Shown here: positions 37,390-49,301 of the stretch, one piece after another | How positions within the stretch are numbered: position 1 is the stretch's first letter | Layout of the letters: every line of letters starts with the position of its first letter | Source: Phlebotomus papatasi | Lineage: Eukaryota > Arthropoda > Insecta > Diptera > Psychodidae | Length of the DNA: 64,000 nt | Reading direction: 5' to 3' | Assembly: GCF_024763615.1 (NCBI RefSeq) | Contig: NC_077224.1 | Location: 20,367,078-20,431,077 of the forward strand | Made by a program: the position numbers and the translations under genes | Notes under the pieces: model-generated | Told to the model about the DNA's origin: nothing | Seen by the model: only the letters and a program-made list of their open reading frames with translations | Databases searched by the model: none

Positions 37390-38800
37390 ATGTTACAAAC
37401 TTATCTTAATTTTTCCAGCATTAAGGGATTTAAAAAGTCATCCCGACTAATTTTGAAATTGAAGAAATCCTAAGGAAAATTTATATTTTTTTCTAAATTA
37501 TTCGAAACCCAAATATGTTACTCCAAGTGTTCGTCCCTATTGAGCAATTTTTGAATTTTTGCATAAAACCCATTAAGGAAAGCAAGTAAAATTTTGAATT
37601 CCTAAATAATGAACAACAATCCATTATAATCATTTATAGCTGACATTTATAGTGACCTCTTAGTCAAATTATCCGTAAATATTTCGAGGTTTTCCTTTGG
37701 TAAAGTTGGCAAGCTTTCAGTAAATAAAAGAATTACTCTAAAATTAGGCATGATTTGGCAAAGATCCGTTGAAGAAATATTCCTGAACCATTTTCCCATT
37801 CAATTTTGAGATACCGTAAAGCTTTTAGATCGATACAATTTAGCCTTCCTTTGAGAGAGCTTTTGCAAGCTGTTCTTCCTTCGATTGATTGACAAGTTGA
37901 TAGCCTCTCTTGAAATTCTCATTGTGTACAGGATTTATTTTTCGACAATCACATGGGTGTCCGCAAATGGTAAAAAGATATTGAAAAAAAAATATCGATT
38001 GTTACACATTTTCTGCCGAATCGGAGATTAAAGAGGATATATATATATGTATAAGAAAATTGCGAGTTGGCCTAAAATATGTACATATATCTATTAAAAA
38101 ACCATTCCTCCACTTCATGAATATTTATACTTCGAAAGCTTGTCGAAAGCATAGGAGAGAAACGAAGAATAATATGAACGCTTCATAGGCCAAATCATTC
38201 GATATTTTGTAGAACTTTTATTTATATAGGCCTCTGCGTAAAAAAAAATACATAGATATATAAATATAATTTGGAATTGTGAGAAAGAAAAAAAAATAAT
38301 TGCTTTCGTCCATTTGCCAATTAATTGCCATGGCTCTTTCCACAACTTCAATTTGATTTTCTCAACATGGGAAAATATTGATCATCGCCGAAAATTAGTT
38401 CATTTCGAAGGACTATGGGTATGGGTTACTCCCAAATTAATTACAAGCCAGTAATTTTGGGTGGAATTACACCAGACAGAACGAACAAAAAAAAACAGCC
38501 GACAGTAATTTGATTCTAGCTCTGCATATCCAAATGATTGAAAATATTTTTAGCTGCTTTTTTTATGTTAATAATGTTATTAATGTTAAATCCCATCAAA
38601 TCAATAGGATGGCAAATTTTTGTGTAATTGGGGAATGGTGGGAAAAGAGGGAGTTAAAGCACTATTGAGTTTATCCTGGGAAACTCAATTAACACTGGCT
38701 AAAAGGGTTGACCTAATTGAATTGGTGAATTTTTATGCTTATATCCATAATGAAATTCTATTTATTCATTTATTTTTATTTTTTTATTTTTTTTATTTTA
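37390..38800. other. Unique intronic DNA before the second recognised exon
   Basis: AT-rich, with a short TATA repeat near 38038 and a T-rich tract before the acceptor. No repeat family recognised. Confidence 0.45.
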
Positions 38801-38801
38801 G

Positions 38802-39062
38802 ATTGGATTTCCGTCCAGATCGAGGAATTTACGATTTACTGATCAAAAATGCCTCCTACAGTCGGGACAATGGGAGATTTGAGTGCAGGGTGAAAGCCGT
38901 AGGGACTGGAGCTGATGTCCATCAAGAATACTACAATGTCACAGTACTGACCCCACCTCAACCACCCCAAGTGGCTGCGGGAAATATTGCCATTGCCACA
39001 GAAGACAAGAGACAAGAACTGACCTGTAGCAGCATCGGTGGATCACCTGATCCAACAATAAC
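38802..39062 (+). CDS. ed: Echinoid/Fred-like protein, exon with second half of Ig domain 1 and first half of Ig domain 2
   Basis: Internal exon of 261 bases. The acceptor is a T-rich tract ending ttttattttag and the donor is AC|GTAAGT. Entry and exit are both phase 2: its first base completes the arginine codon begun in the exon at 26550. It encodes LDFRPDRGIYDLLIKNASYS and then DNGRFEC, the typical Ig F-strand motif with the second cysteine of Ig1. A linker with VTVLTPPQPP follows, and then the start of Ig2 with ELTCSSIGGSPDPTIT, whose cysteine is the first of Ig2. NAS and NVT are potential N-glycosylation sites. The Ig2 start (LTCSSIGGSPDP) is what most suggests the Echinoid family. The exon is flanked by long introns full of transposon remnants, and a pogo-like element begins 30 bases after its donor. 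Any reading frame extending upstream of 38802 is intron. Confidence 0.75.
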
Positions 39063-39091
39063 GTAAGTTTCAAACTGATTCTTTTTAGGTA

Positions 39092-39413
39092 CAGTAAACT
39101 CTCTCAAAATCGGGTATTTGGGACCGAAATGTCACCCGAATTAGAAAAAAATTCAAGCGTCAAACTATTTGAAATGCTACGCTTTTTTGTTCATCTGCAG
39201 ACTCATATTAAGTTTACATATTCATACTTATTGTGACCTGCATTAAAACTTCTTAATAATGAAAAATCACATCATAACTTAGACGGAACATGACAAATTC
39301 AGGCATATTTGCTTCATTCGATAAGCGTAGTCCAACTTGAAAAATGTCAACTTTTTTTTTTTCAAATTTAACTACCGCCCGAATTAAAGAGCCGAATTAG
39401 CGAGAGTCTACTT
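39092..39413. mobile_element. pogo/Tigger-like MITE next to an exon
   Basis: Ends cagtaaactctctcaaaatc then ggg and, as reverse complement, aagtagactctcgctaattc then gg, with TA at 39090-39091 and 39414-39415. It begins 30 bases after the exon donor. Confidence 0.75.
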
Positions 39414-39572
39414 TAGGTTTCAGATTTGAGGATTAATTTAAATGTCCCTCAGATAATTTTGACAGCTGTTTGCATTGCCATCTCTACGTCTCATTGACAC
39501 GTTTCTGCGACTTAAGCCCGATCGCAATTTAGTGTTAAAATCCGTTTTTGATAATCTTATGCCTGGTTGTAT

Positions 39573-39727
39573 GGGTCCCGGTCAAAATCCCGAAAGCCAA
39601 AATCCCGAACGCCAAAATATTTTGAACATTCGGGATTTTGGCTTTCGGGATTTCGGCTTTCGGGATTTTGGCCTTTTCGGGATTTTGGCGTTCACGATTA
39701 TGACTTTCGGGATTTTGGCTACCACCG
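39573..39727. mobile_element. CCCGAAAGCCAAAAT element with 8-bp target duplication (copy 2)
   Basis: Begins gggtcccggtcaaaatcccg as in copy 1 and ends ggctaccaccg. Flanks GGTTGTAT (39565-39572) and GGTTATAT (39728-39735) match 7 of 8, a slightly mutated 8-bp duplication. Shorter than copy 1 because fewer internal units are present. Confidence 0.75.
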
Positions 39728-39965
39728 GGTTATATAACTTAAGAAAGATTTAATCTTTTCTGAATACCGTCCCACTATGCTTTCGCGTCACTTTATCTGT
39801 GATCAGGTTCCTGATCGTATTGTATGACCGGATCTTTCTGTTTTTAGTGCAAGTACAGAACAGAGTCTGTCGGGCAGGGCGCAGTTTACAATTTACAGAG
39901 CCTTGGAATTTTCAATGCCCTGCCCTGGAGCTATCTCATTGGCCATTTTATGGTCATAGCCCTTG

Positions 39966-40486
39966 TTAACCCATTAAGGACGATTGGGACACCGGTGTCC
40001 CATAAAGAAAATAATTTTTCCTGACTACCTAAAGTTATTTTTTTTTCTTATGTCTGTACAAAATTGTAAAGTAGAAGGTTGAAGGAATCTAGAATATTTT
40101 TTGCAAGTCTCTAGCTATTTGCTATGTAGTAAATATTTAAGCTCATAAATGGCGAATTTTTAAATTCTCAAATTCATAATTGATTTTATTTATTTTTTAT
40201 AATCCTAATTTTTTTAAGCAAAACCCTTTTGGCAATAAAAACTACAATACTCGTACGTAATATTTTTCATTAAAGCGAAAAATATTATTCATTGGTATTG
40301 TCGGAAAAATTACTTAAATTTTTGGGCTATTTTTGTCCCTATCGTTTATAGAAGCACAAAATGCACCGAATCAGACTCTGTTGGACTTTAAGGTTAGATG
40401 TAAGACTTATCATCGATTATGTTTCTCAGTTTAATTTTTTTGTTAATTTTCAATCCGTGAAAAGTGTCTCGTCGTTAAAGGGTTAA
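39966..40486. mobile_element. TTAACCC-ended element (longer copy)
   Basis: Left ttaacccattaaggacgatt then gggacaccggtgtccc; right, as reverse complement, ttaaccctttaacgacgaga. Ends match the short element at 22763; the AT-rich interior differs. Confidence 0.65.
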
Positions 40487-40529
40487 GCTTCCCAGTGTAC
40501 CGAATTGTCCGATTGAAGGAACGTCAAGA

Positions 40530-41520
40530 CCACATTGTAGCAGACGAGGTCATTAGAATCTCAAGAATTAGAACCTTGAATCGTCTGTTCCTATTCCAGT
40601 ATAGAATACCAATCCGTTACAAACGGAATGCAGAACGTGGAAAGTCTCTTTGACCTCTACCCTAGCCTTATACTACAATGGTCAGACCTACGACAAAGAC
40701 GGGTTTCAGGCTAAGGTTTAAACATGTTCCCAAGGATCCCCAATGTTTCCTAAAGAAGCTCGAATAAATGGAATGTAGAACGTAAAAAATCTGACCTCTA
40801 CGTTAGCCTTATACTACAATGCTCAGACCTACGACCTATGACAAATACGGATTTCAGACTTAGTTTCATACTAGTTCACGAAGCGTGCGTAACTGAATTA
40901 ACCGATTGGAAAACCTTCAGATTTAACTATGGAGCAGTCGAAGTCGTTAGAACCTCAAGACTTAACACCTTAAATCCTCTGTCTCTATGCCAGTATTACA
41001 CCAATTCGTTTGATACAGAACGCGGAAGGTGGAGAATATCTTTGACTTCCATCCTAACCCTATACAACAATGAACAGTCCTACGACTTACGACAAAGACA
41101 GGTTTCGGACTAAGGTTCAAACTTGTTCCCAAGGATCCCCAATGTTTCCTGAAGAAGCTCGAATAAACGGAACGTAGAACGTGGAAAATTTCTTTGACCT
41201 CTACCCTAGCCTTATACTATAATTCGCAGACCTACGACCTACGACAAATACGGGTTTTAGACTTAGTTTGATACTAGTTCCCGAAGCGCGCGTAACTGAA
41301 TGATCCGATTGGAAAACCTTGAGATTTAACCTTTAGGACCTTGAGGAGCAGTCATGGTCGTTAGAACCTCAAGACTTCGTACCTTGAATCCTCTATCTCT
41401 ATCGCAGTAATACCAGTTCCACCTTAACCCTATACAACAATGAACAGTCCTACAACCTACGACAAAGACAGGTTTAAGAGCAAGGTTTAAACTTGTTCCC
41501 AAAGATCCTCAATGTTTCCA
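40530..41520. repeat. Higher-order tandem repeat of about 400 bp next to an exon
   Basis: The block ttcccaaggatccccaatgt recurs with spacing of about 400 and 370 bp (ends near 40752, 41150 and 41520). Within each unit a smaller block (gacctctaccctagcctta) appears twice, about 140-150 bp apart. Units are GC-richer than surrounding DNA. Confidence 0.8.
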
Positions 41521-41646
41521 AAAGAACAAAGAAGCTGGAAAGCTGAAAAGCCAATTGATGCAACTATTTGGCTAATCCTTAAATCCGAGAAACTCTTAAG
41601 GACCAAAACAGCTTTATATCTAATTTCTAAATCTCGATCTCTGCAG

Positions 41647-41843
41647 ATGGTATCGAGAAGGAAGCTCTCAGCCCCTTCAGGCTACCATAAATCGTGGTGG
41701 CTCGAAGGATTTGCAGACTTCAAGCACACTGATTGTAACACCCAGGAGAGATGACGATGGAGTTACATACAGGTGCGTCGTTTGGAACCGAGCTATGCCA
41801 GAAGGACAGCGTCTTGAGACAACAGTCACTCTCAGTGTCAACT
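41647..41843 (+). CDS. ed: Echinoid/Fred-like protein, exon with second half of Ig domain 2
   Basis: Internal exon of 197 bases. The acceptor is ctctgcag and the donor is ACT|GTAAGT. It enters in phase 2, completing a threonine codon, and leaves in phase 1. It encodes WYREGSSQPLQ, with the Ig C-strand tryptophan, then STLIVTPRRDDDGVTYRC, with the DxGxxYxC motif and second cysteine of Ig2, and ends in VVWNRAMPEGQRLETTVTLS plus VN. The WNRAMPEG stretch and the phase-1 exit, expected to start the next exon with a tyrosine-rich YYPRV-like linker, agree with Echinoid/Fred as I recall it. A tandem repeat array ends about 130 bases before the acceptor. No next exon was recognised in the following 22 kb, so the gene continues beyond the window. 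The three exons together give 217 codons with no stop. Confidence 0.75.
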
Positions 41844-41859
41844 GTAAGTACCTTACCAA

Positions 41860-42620
41860 ATATTTCATGCCCTTGAGAGAGAGAGAATTTTCGGAAAATC
41901 CGGTTCGAAGGACCAAAAATGCCCCATGTTGACATCTTTTACTAAATCAATCTCTGCACTTTCGAGTCACTTAGAAATGCTGATGGATGAGTAGCATCCA
42001 GCATCACAATTGTGTCATAGAATCCAATAATTTTCACCATATGTGTAATCTGGTGAATTGAATTTGGACACTCTGACTGAGCATAGAAGATGGATTTGTG
42101 TCGATAGCACGTGTAAGATGGACGGAAATCGAAATGCGTCTCCAATCGAAATTGTGGTCAATATTCTCCAGGCTTCAATCGTCACATCAAATATTTCCCA
42201 CTTTGACATTTCATTTTGGTTCTCTTGTAGTCCATTCTCTCTAGACATTCAGATTTATGCCTTTCGGCATTGGAAATTGAACCTCGAAAATTTCTTTTCA
42301 ATAAAATTCGAGCGCAGATTTCTATACGCTGCAATTATTTTATTGTAACACTAACCAGAGTCTTGTGAACACACAAAAAAAACCACATACACAAGAATTT
42401 CGGTGGAAAAGAAACTCCATTTGAAAGCCAGTCAATTTAAAGCCACAAATTTCAACATGAGGAAACTAGAGGAGGAAGAAGTGGTGAAAAATCTTGAGCA
42501 CATGGTCTATCGCGTGGAGAATGGCTGCACTGAGAGAAATTACTTATGGTTTGGAGGACAAAGTTGATTGGCATTGAGATGCTATCCGTTGCATTTTGAA
42601 TTCGAAATTTAAAATTAGAT
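41860..42620. other. Unique intronic DNA after the third exon
   Basis: No repeats recognised except a short GA run near 41877. The cactgagagaaat near 42528 matches the CACTGAGA element end but no second end was found. Confidence 0.4.
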
Positions 42621-43345
42621 AATTTGTACTAATTAGTACAGAGAAAAAGTTCTAATCACATTTCAGAATAGGGAATTTTATCGACAGTGTCAGTACGAAT
42701 TTTACTTTGTACTAAAAAATTTAGTACAAGCTTGATGCTATGCCTAACCTTATGATAAAACTTAAAATGAGTAATGGTGCTATTCCAATAAAAAGTCAAG
42801 AGGGGAGATTTTTCTCTTGAACATTTTTTAGTACATGACTGTCCTCATGTGCTTCTGCATAATCAACTTTTATCTGAGAGCTGGGGAAACAGTCATGGCA
42901 AGAACCAATTATAAAGAAAAGGCAAAAATACAGAAGCACACGGGAGCAGCCATGTACCAAAAAAAAATCTTCCAAGTTTTCATTCTTATCGAAAAAAACA
43001 CCATAATGCAATACATAGCTCCAATTATCATTCATGTACTAAATTACTCATTTATTTTCAACCGCTTATTCCTAATAGGATCGCGGGGTTATAACACTTA
43101 GACCTTTACTATTTCTTATTTCTCGAAACGTTCTAAGACAAGATCTTGAACTTGACAAGGTCATGAATTCTGAATTTGGGGAAACCTTTTCATTTATGTA
43201 CTAAAAATGACCACACGATCAAGTATTAAATTATTGAACTAAAAATATTTTTATAGCAATTGAGGCCTAATGTTCTTAAACAATCAATAATGCTAAAGTT
43301 AATGTCTATAATTTAGTACATGACTGTACTAATTTTTTTAACAAA
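42620..43345. repeat. TAGTACA motifs with an embedded family A copy
   Basis: Motifs gtactaaaaaatttagtaca near 42710 and atttagtacatgactgtact near 43313 flank a family A foldback (42775-42985). Confidence 0.5.
42775..42985. mobile_element. Foldback family A copy
   Basis: Left ggtgctattccaataaaaag, ttttttagtacatgactgtc, ctcatgtgcttctgcataat; right cagtcatggcaagaaccaat and gaagcacacgggagcagcca then tgta. Confidence 0.8.
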
Positions 43346-45735
43346 AAATAATGTGTAGAATTAAAATTCAATTATAATTACAAAAAAATGTTGAAAGGAA
43401 ATAAAAAATTAATTTTCAATGTAATTTCAGAGAGCTAATAACATTTTTTCCGCTAAATGATACAATATCCCAAGGGGGTGACATTAGCTCTGAAAAATGC
43501 AACCACTTATAGTGTAAATTTTTTCCTGTTTTCGTACATATTTCACGAGATATCTTCAAAACTACGTAGGTTGGCAATTTGGGGTTTTCGGTTGCCTATT
43601 GCATATTACGTTGGCTTTTAATTTGTATTTGTACTTATTGCTAATTCACTCCAGAATGACAGAAAACATCTAATAAACTTCAAGGTTTTTTCGGCACGTT
43701 AGAAACATATAGGATATATGGGAAATGTTATGCCCCTGCATTATCCTATTTTTGCCAACGTGATGTTTTCCTGATGAATCATTCACAAAACTTGGAGAAT
43801 CCCAAGGTTTATTTGATGTTTTAGAATATTTGGAGTTTTCCCAATTGTCATGTATTGTATTTTAGTAAATGTACTAAATTTAGTACAAAATCACAAAATT
43901 AAGTATAAAAACATGTGATATCTCCATAACTCTGCAAAATCTATTTGATTGCTTCTTCTTAAATTTTCTCTCAGTGTCAAACAAACAGACACTCCACGGA
44001 AAAAAAAGCCAATCGAAATATCGTAGTAAAGTGATATAGTTTCTCCTGAAGCACACCAAACATAAAATACCACGATTTATACTGGCTACTTGCTATTTTT
44101 ACAGCCATTCATTGGCTCCATTTGTGTGTTTCAAAAACGTAAAATGCCACACTTTGTGTGACTTTCTAAAATGCGAGACACTCCACCGAGAGAGCGGTTA
44201 GAGATCTAGCAAATCTTTCAATTTCAAATACATTTGTGGATACTTTTTTTGGTGTCTCCCTTCCTCAGTGTATACAACCAACTTTTATTCAAATCTCTCG
44301 ACAAACGGTAAAACTATATATGTATATATGACGATAGAAAGTGTTTTTTTACATCACTCAATTCCTCGTAAATATGACGCGTCTGGCACACGAAAAAAAA
44401 GCTCGTTTGGGTGAAGTGGGGGAGCTTTTTCTCTCTCTGAAAGCGTTACAATTGTGGCATAGACATCAGAGACAGAGGAAAAAAAATAGTTATTTCCCAA
44501 CGCGTTTAATTGCAAATAGTGCGCTTGATTAAATTCTCTTTCATAACTTCCTCATTTTCAGTTCACTCTCATTCTCTTTTGTTTATTCAGTAAAAATAAA
44601 TTAAAAGAAAAAATACAGCGTTGCCCTCATTAGAGATCAATTTGGCCACAAAAGGTTGTTTAGCACTGCATGTAATCTCCGCCCTCAGATTTATTTTAAA
44701 GTTAAACCTTCAATGAAAATCTTGTGTACAAAAAGACAATAAAATTTAACTCTATAAAATACTTTTCATGATGCACTTCGCCACGGAAGCATTTCCCCCA
44801 AAATTGGCCATTGAAGAGACAGAGTAAAATCCAAGAGTTTTATTGCACGAGTGATTCTGATAAGAGATATCCAAAGCATTATAGAAATTTAGAACTTCCT
44901 CTGGAGCAAGCACAATGCAAAAGTAGCCATTTGGCATTAGAAAGTAGATTATAACGAATGGGCTCAAATACTTAATTCACTGCACGATACTTTATTGTTT
45001 GTGCATTCAATGCTGCTCACTTGATGCACTTTGAGAGATTTAATCAAAGATAGAACTTACAAAAAAATTTATTTTTCTTGATTTTCTTTTTTAAAGTACC
45101 CAAAAGTAGGAAGTTTAAAAATAAACCCTCCTTTAAATAGTATAATGAGGAAAACCAATATTTTCGTGGATGAGTAATATTTTTTGACATGTGGGTGGAC
45201 AAATATTACATAAATGTTGTTAGTTTAAATTGGGAGCTTTTATGGTCTTTTTGATACATTAATGGAGCTGTCATGAGCAGCTAAAATTTTTTGTATAACT
45301 TGCAGTTAATTTGTCAAAAATTACTTTTCAACTGACAATTTATTTTATAATGCTTTTGACAAAAGTGCAAATGACTATGAGCACTATTTGACACTTTTAT
45401 CTCACATCATGCATAATTTTATTTGATAAAACTGTATTTATCTCTGTCTTTAACTTGAGTACCTAATAAAAAGAGTAAGAATTTAATTGAAAGCAAATTA
45501 GCTAAATTGACTATTTGAAAGATAACTTAATAAAATGAGTTATCTCAAATAATTTCAACGATAAAGAGTGTAAAGTATTTAAAATGCACGATAAAAATAA
45601 TAACAATAAGCTCTGATAATAAAAATTATTATTGTGTACTGATATACTCATAAAGTAATAGTAAAAAAAATATATCAAAATTAATAAATCGAGGCAAGAA
45701 ACACGAGTTGCTCATAATCTTTTCACTATTGTGTA
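43345..45735. other. Unique AT-rich intronic DNA
   Basis: Apart from one tagtaaatgtactaaattta near 43862, nothing structured was seen. The 60-80 residue frames are not gene-like. Confidence 0.4.
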
Positions 45736-45739
45736 CGAG

Positions 45740-47345
45740 TACATTACCCATGAGATTTTAGTACAAATATGTCATGCTTACATTGAGCATTTGTTAAACT
45801 TGAAGAAGGAATTAAACTTGAAAAGGCTATTAAAGTGAGGGAAAAACATTTGTAATAAATCCTCGCATTTATCACAGGCTTAGAATTTACTTACACTTGT
45901 CACTTTTTAGTACTAAAAATTTAGACATGAACTCTAAGAGGTCAACTTAATATGGTTATTAAAAAAATCTAAGAAAACATATTTATCTAATACAGCTTAC
46001 TATTTAGCACAGGCTAGTGTTTCCTTAAACCTCACAATTATCACTTATATTTTTGTACTAAAAATTTAGTCATAGCCATATGTACACTGACTGAGAGAAA
46101 TCCGAAAAACCCTGCATTATTTATCCGAAATCGGTGTAAGTATTATGCTTTTTAGGTGTATTATGGATTAAAGTTACACTCTTTCATGTTAATTTTACAT
46201 TTAAAAATGTATGAAATTAACAATAAAAAATGTTGATATATTTTGACACCTAAAAATGTTAAAGTTACGAGGAAAAAAAGTTAATCGCACCCTCTTTTTC
46301 ATCTCAGACGTGTTAAACTTAATATGGTTAATGAAATGTGTAAGAAAACATTCGTAACGGAGCCTGGAATTTAGCACAGTTGTGTGATAGACCGCACACT
46401 TAGCAGTTATATTTTTTGTACTAAAAATTTAGTCATGATCCTTTTTGAAACCCTCTCAAACTTAGTACAAACACTCCGATTTCGTAGCACATTTGCCAAT
46501 TTAACCGACGAAATGTTAGGTTAGTAAACATGTCTATTTGTACTAAATTTGAGGTGTTTTAAAATTTTCATGATAAAATTTTTAGTACAAAAAAAATATA
46601 AGTGAAAAGTGTAATGTCTATTACACACCTGTGCGAAATATTAAGTTGTATTACAATTTTTTTCTTAAAAACCTCAATAATTTAGATTATTACAATTTTG
46701 ACACGCTTATTACCAAGAATAAAGCAATATTCACAATACAGCACGATTTTCCACAGTCGTATGTACTAAAATCAAGTCGAAAGAGAAATTTTACAATTTT
46801 TGTATGAAAGTTTCGAAAAATAAGAAAAGATAGTATACGTGTAATTAAAAATTTATCTCTTTCAAAAATTTATCCACATCATGGAACTTTATTGGTTAGA
46901 AGTTTAAAGCATTCAATGCTTTGGCCAATCAAAGACCTAAATTCGACTATTAAATTCGACTAATACTTTTTGAAAGATTAAATATTTAATTTGAGATTTT
47001 TTGTTCAAGTAAAAATTGCAAATTTCTGGTTTAAATGGGTTTAGTACATACATGTGCTAAATGTTAAGGCTTCATTATAAATACATTCTTCCATAATTTT
47101 GTAAGAATATCAATTTTGTAAACAAATTTAAGAAGCAATATGTGAAAGAATATATTTACAACGGAGCTTTAGGATTTAGCACAGTCCTGTACTAAAACAA
47201 GTTATATGCCATATAACAAATTTAAAAACATTTCATTTCTTCAAAATATTTGGTGCTTCTAGAAAACTTCCATTCTAAATTGTCGGGTGTACTGAATCTC
47301 AATACTGAGAGTCACGAGTAAGATTTTAGTACAATTGTAATGAGA
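45740..47345. repeat. Third TAGTACA array
   Basis: Motifs such as ttttagtactaaaaatttag, tttgtactaaaaatttagtc, tttagcacaggctagtg and tttagtacaaaaaaaatata recur near 45758, 45905, 46005, 46055, 46375, 46420, 46580, 47040, 47178 and 47325. Partly inverted order. A CACTGAGA element lies inside. Confidence 0.6.
46085..46312. mobile_element. CACTGAGA-ended MITE (copy 2)
   Basis: Left cactgactgagagaaatccg (preceded by TA); right ttttcatctcagacgtg, with the final bases mutated. Interior atccgaaatcggtgtaagta and aacaataaaaaatgttgata as in the copies near 63 kb. Confidence 0.75.
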
Positions 47346-47349
47346 ATCT

Positions 47350-48590
47350 ATAACCTGAAGAGGACAGGAAAACAATTAAATGTCAAATTGTGAAATAATT
47401 AAAATTTCAGAGTATATTTTATGGGAATATTATACCACAAATCGAGTCAATTCTTATCTCTTCTGACCACTCTATGCTATGAGACATAAACCAATACCAA
47501 GAAGAACGGAATAGAGTGATTAACTAACTGTCTCATGAGCTTAATTCTAATACATTTCCGTTCTCAAAAGACATTTGGATTGAAGCTTGTGTCTCACCTT
47601 GCTGTTAGAGAATGATGACTACGATGTCACCTTGGTAATTGATATTTCCAGTGTACAATTGTAACCCAATTATGCTGCTAATGACTGCATTTTATGCCTC
47701 GCACATCGCACTATTATGTTTGTGAATTAAAAAAAAATCAACATTTGAGCTTTTTTCAGCTCTTTGAACACCTTTTGTCAATTCATTTGAACTCATTTTT
47801 TTCATATTGTTAGCCCCACCAAGTGCTCTTGTTTTCTGCAGCATTTTTCCACCTCTTTGAACGAGGGGGGTCATGTTTAGCATAAAAAAAGGTGTTTGTG
47901 TCGTACATTTGTTTTACCACAAGCATTATTTTTTTTTTTCTTTCACGATGTGCAAATCAACAATGGTGTTTGATGTCTATCATAAGATCACAATGTGGCT
48001 CGCCTTGAAAAAATCTCTTTGGGTCTGTTTCTCATTACTACAACCCAAGAAAACACATCATAATACATCGTGCTAAAATCTCACTCTCGTAGAATATCTT
48101 CTGGGCAATATAGTAAATTCTCCAATAATAAAATATTTTATTGAACAACGAGACGAGTGTATGGTAGAGATAAAGTATATACAATTGGCACAAAAGATCT
48201 CTTGTTAACCTTTCCTAGAGGGCTTTTGCGATTTCTTGCGTATAATTCATTGATTTTGGGATACCAAAACATCACCATAGGTATTTTGATGAGATTTTCG
48301 GTGAAAATTGTCCATTTGCGTTTGTGGTAAAATGATAGTTCAGTCAACCAGAAAGGTGTAGTACATATTGAAGCTTTAGAAGCCATCTACAGGAACATCT
48401 ATTCTTCTGAAGTACTCATATAGGGCAAAATGGGACATTTTCATATAGAAGGATAGCTCTTTATGGATGAACTGAAATATTCAAGTTCCTAAAACAGAAC
48501 TTAATACTCAATACACTCTATTGTTTATTATTTCTGGTGAAAAGAATTTTGAAATGTTTAACTGGTGCATTTCATTTCTTTATTTCTCAA
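47350..48590. other. Unique intronic DNA
   Basis: No clear repeats. A lone TAGGG-type end at 48421 (gggcaaaatgggacatttt) has no recognised partner. Confidence 0.4.
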
Positions 48591-49230
48591 TAAGCTCCGC
48601 CCATAAATAATTTCATAGGACGCCTTTAGAGATTTATGTTTTTTTCACGAGGTTTAAAAAATTAATAGGGCATAAATACTTATGACATCCTTTAGCAAAT
48701 CACACCCATTATTTCATCTAACCAAAAAACAAAAAAAGCTGTCTCATAAAACAGACCACGCCCCCTATAAATCTTTTGATTGCTAATAGTTCAAGCATGT
48801 CCAAAGAAAAAAGTACTAACAAGAACAATTAGGAATCCACCTGAAAACTGAGGTTAATAGTTCAATGGGCTGTCCATAATAAAAGGCCCTATTCTAATCA
48901 GACTGAAATGAATAAAATAGACCACGCCCTTACTAGATTTTTAATTAATAATTCTAATTAAATAATACATTATTGTCTAATATTACAGAAAAATCATACT
49001 TTGTTTTTAAATTTCAAATCATCAAATAATAACAATTATAAATTAGAAATGTCGTAGGGGGTGTGACCTATTTTATCATAGATTATTTAGTAGTATTCAT
49101 CTATCTAGTTTGGTCTAGAAATATTCTAATCGTTCTAGTAATCCCCATACCTAATAATTAAGATTTATAAAACTTAATATGTTCTTAGATATTAACCTAA
49201 AGAGGGCGTGGCCTAAATTTTGTTTCGATA
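48590..49230. repeat. Diverged foldback/tandem with ACCACGCCC blocks
   Basis: cagaccacgccccctataaa (48756) and tagaccacgcccttac (48920) in one direction, ggggtgtgacctattttat (49058) and agggcgtggcctaaat (49203) in the other. A TIR pair about 48741-49085 is likely. Confidence 0.45.
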
Positions 49231-49301
49231 ATGCCTTATCAGAAAGCCAGGTAGGGTAAAGTGGTACAAGTTGGACAGGGCTTTTTTTTCTTAATAAATT
49301 T

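Larger units (their letters stand above)
26743..38801 (+). other. Intron of about 12 kb splitting Ig domain 1
   Basis: Bounded by GTAAGC at 26743 and a T-rich ...attttag ending at 38801. It is a phase-2 intron, proven by the in-frame join of the two Ig1 halves. It contains several TA-target foldbacks, a CCCGAAA element, a PIF-like element, and large stretches with no recognisable gene. Confidence 0.8.
39063..41646 (+). other. Intron of about 2.6 kb splitting Ig domain 2
   Basis: Bounded by GTAAGT and ctctgcag, phase 2. It holds a pogo-like MITE (39092-39413), a CCCGAAA element (39573-39727), a TTAACCC element (39966-40486) and a higher-order tandem repeat (about 40530-41520), so most of its length is repeat-derived. 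Confidence 0.8.

Noticed and set aside
38620..38801. Extension of the second Ig exon upstream to an ATG at 38620.
   Set aside because: The 38802 acceptor follows a T-rich tract and restores the frame with the exon at 26550; the upstream part encodes a non-Ig, intron-like sequence.
41895..41915. A ggttcga match that could be a tRNA B box.
   Set aside because: No A box at the required distance upstream and no cloverleaf.
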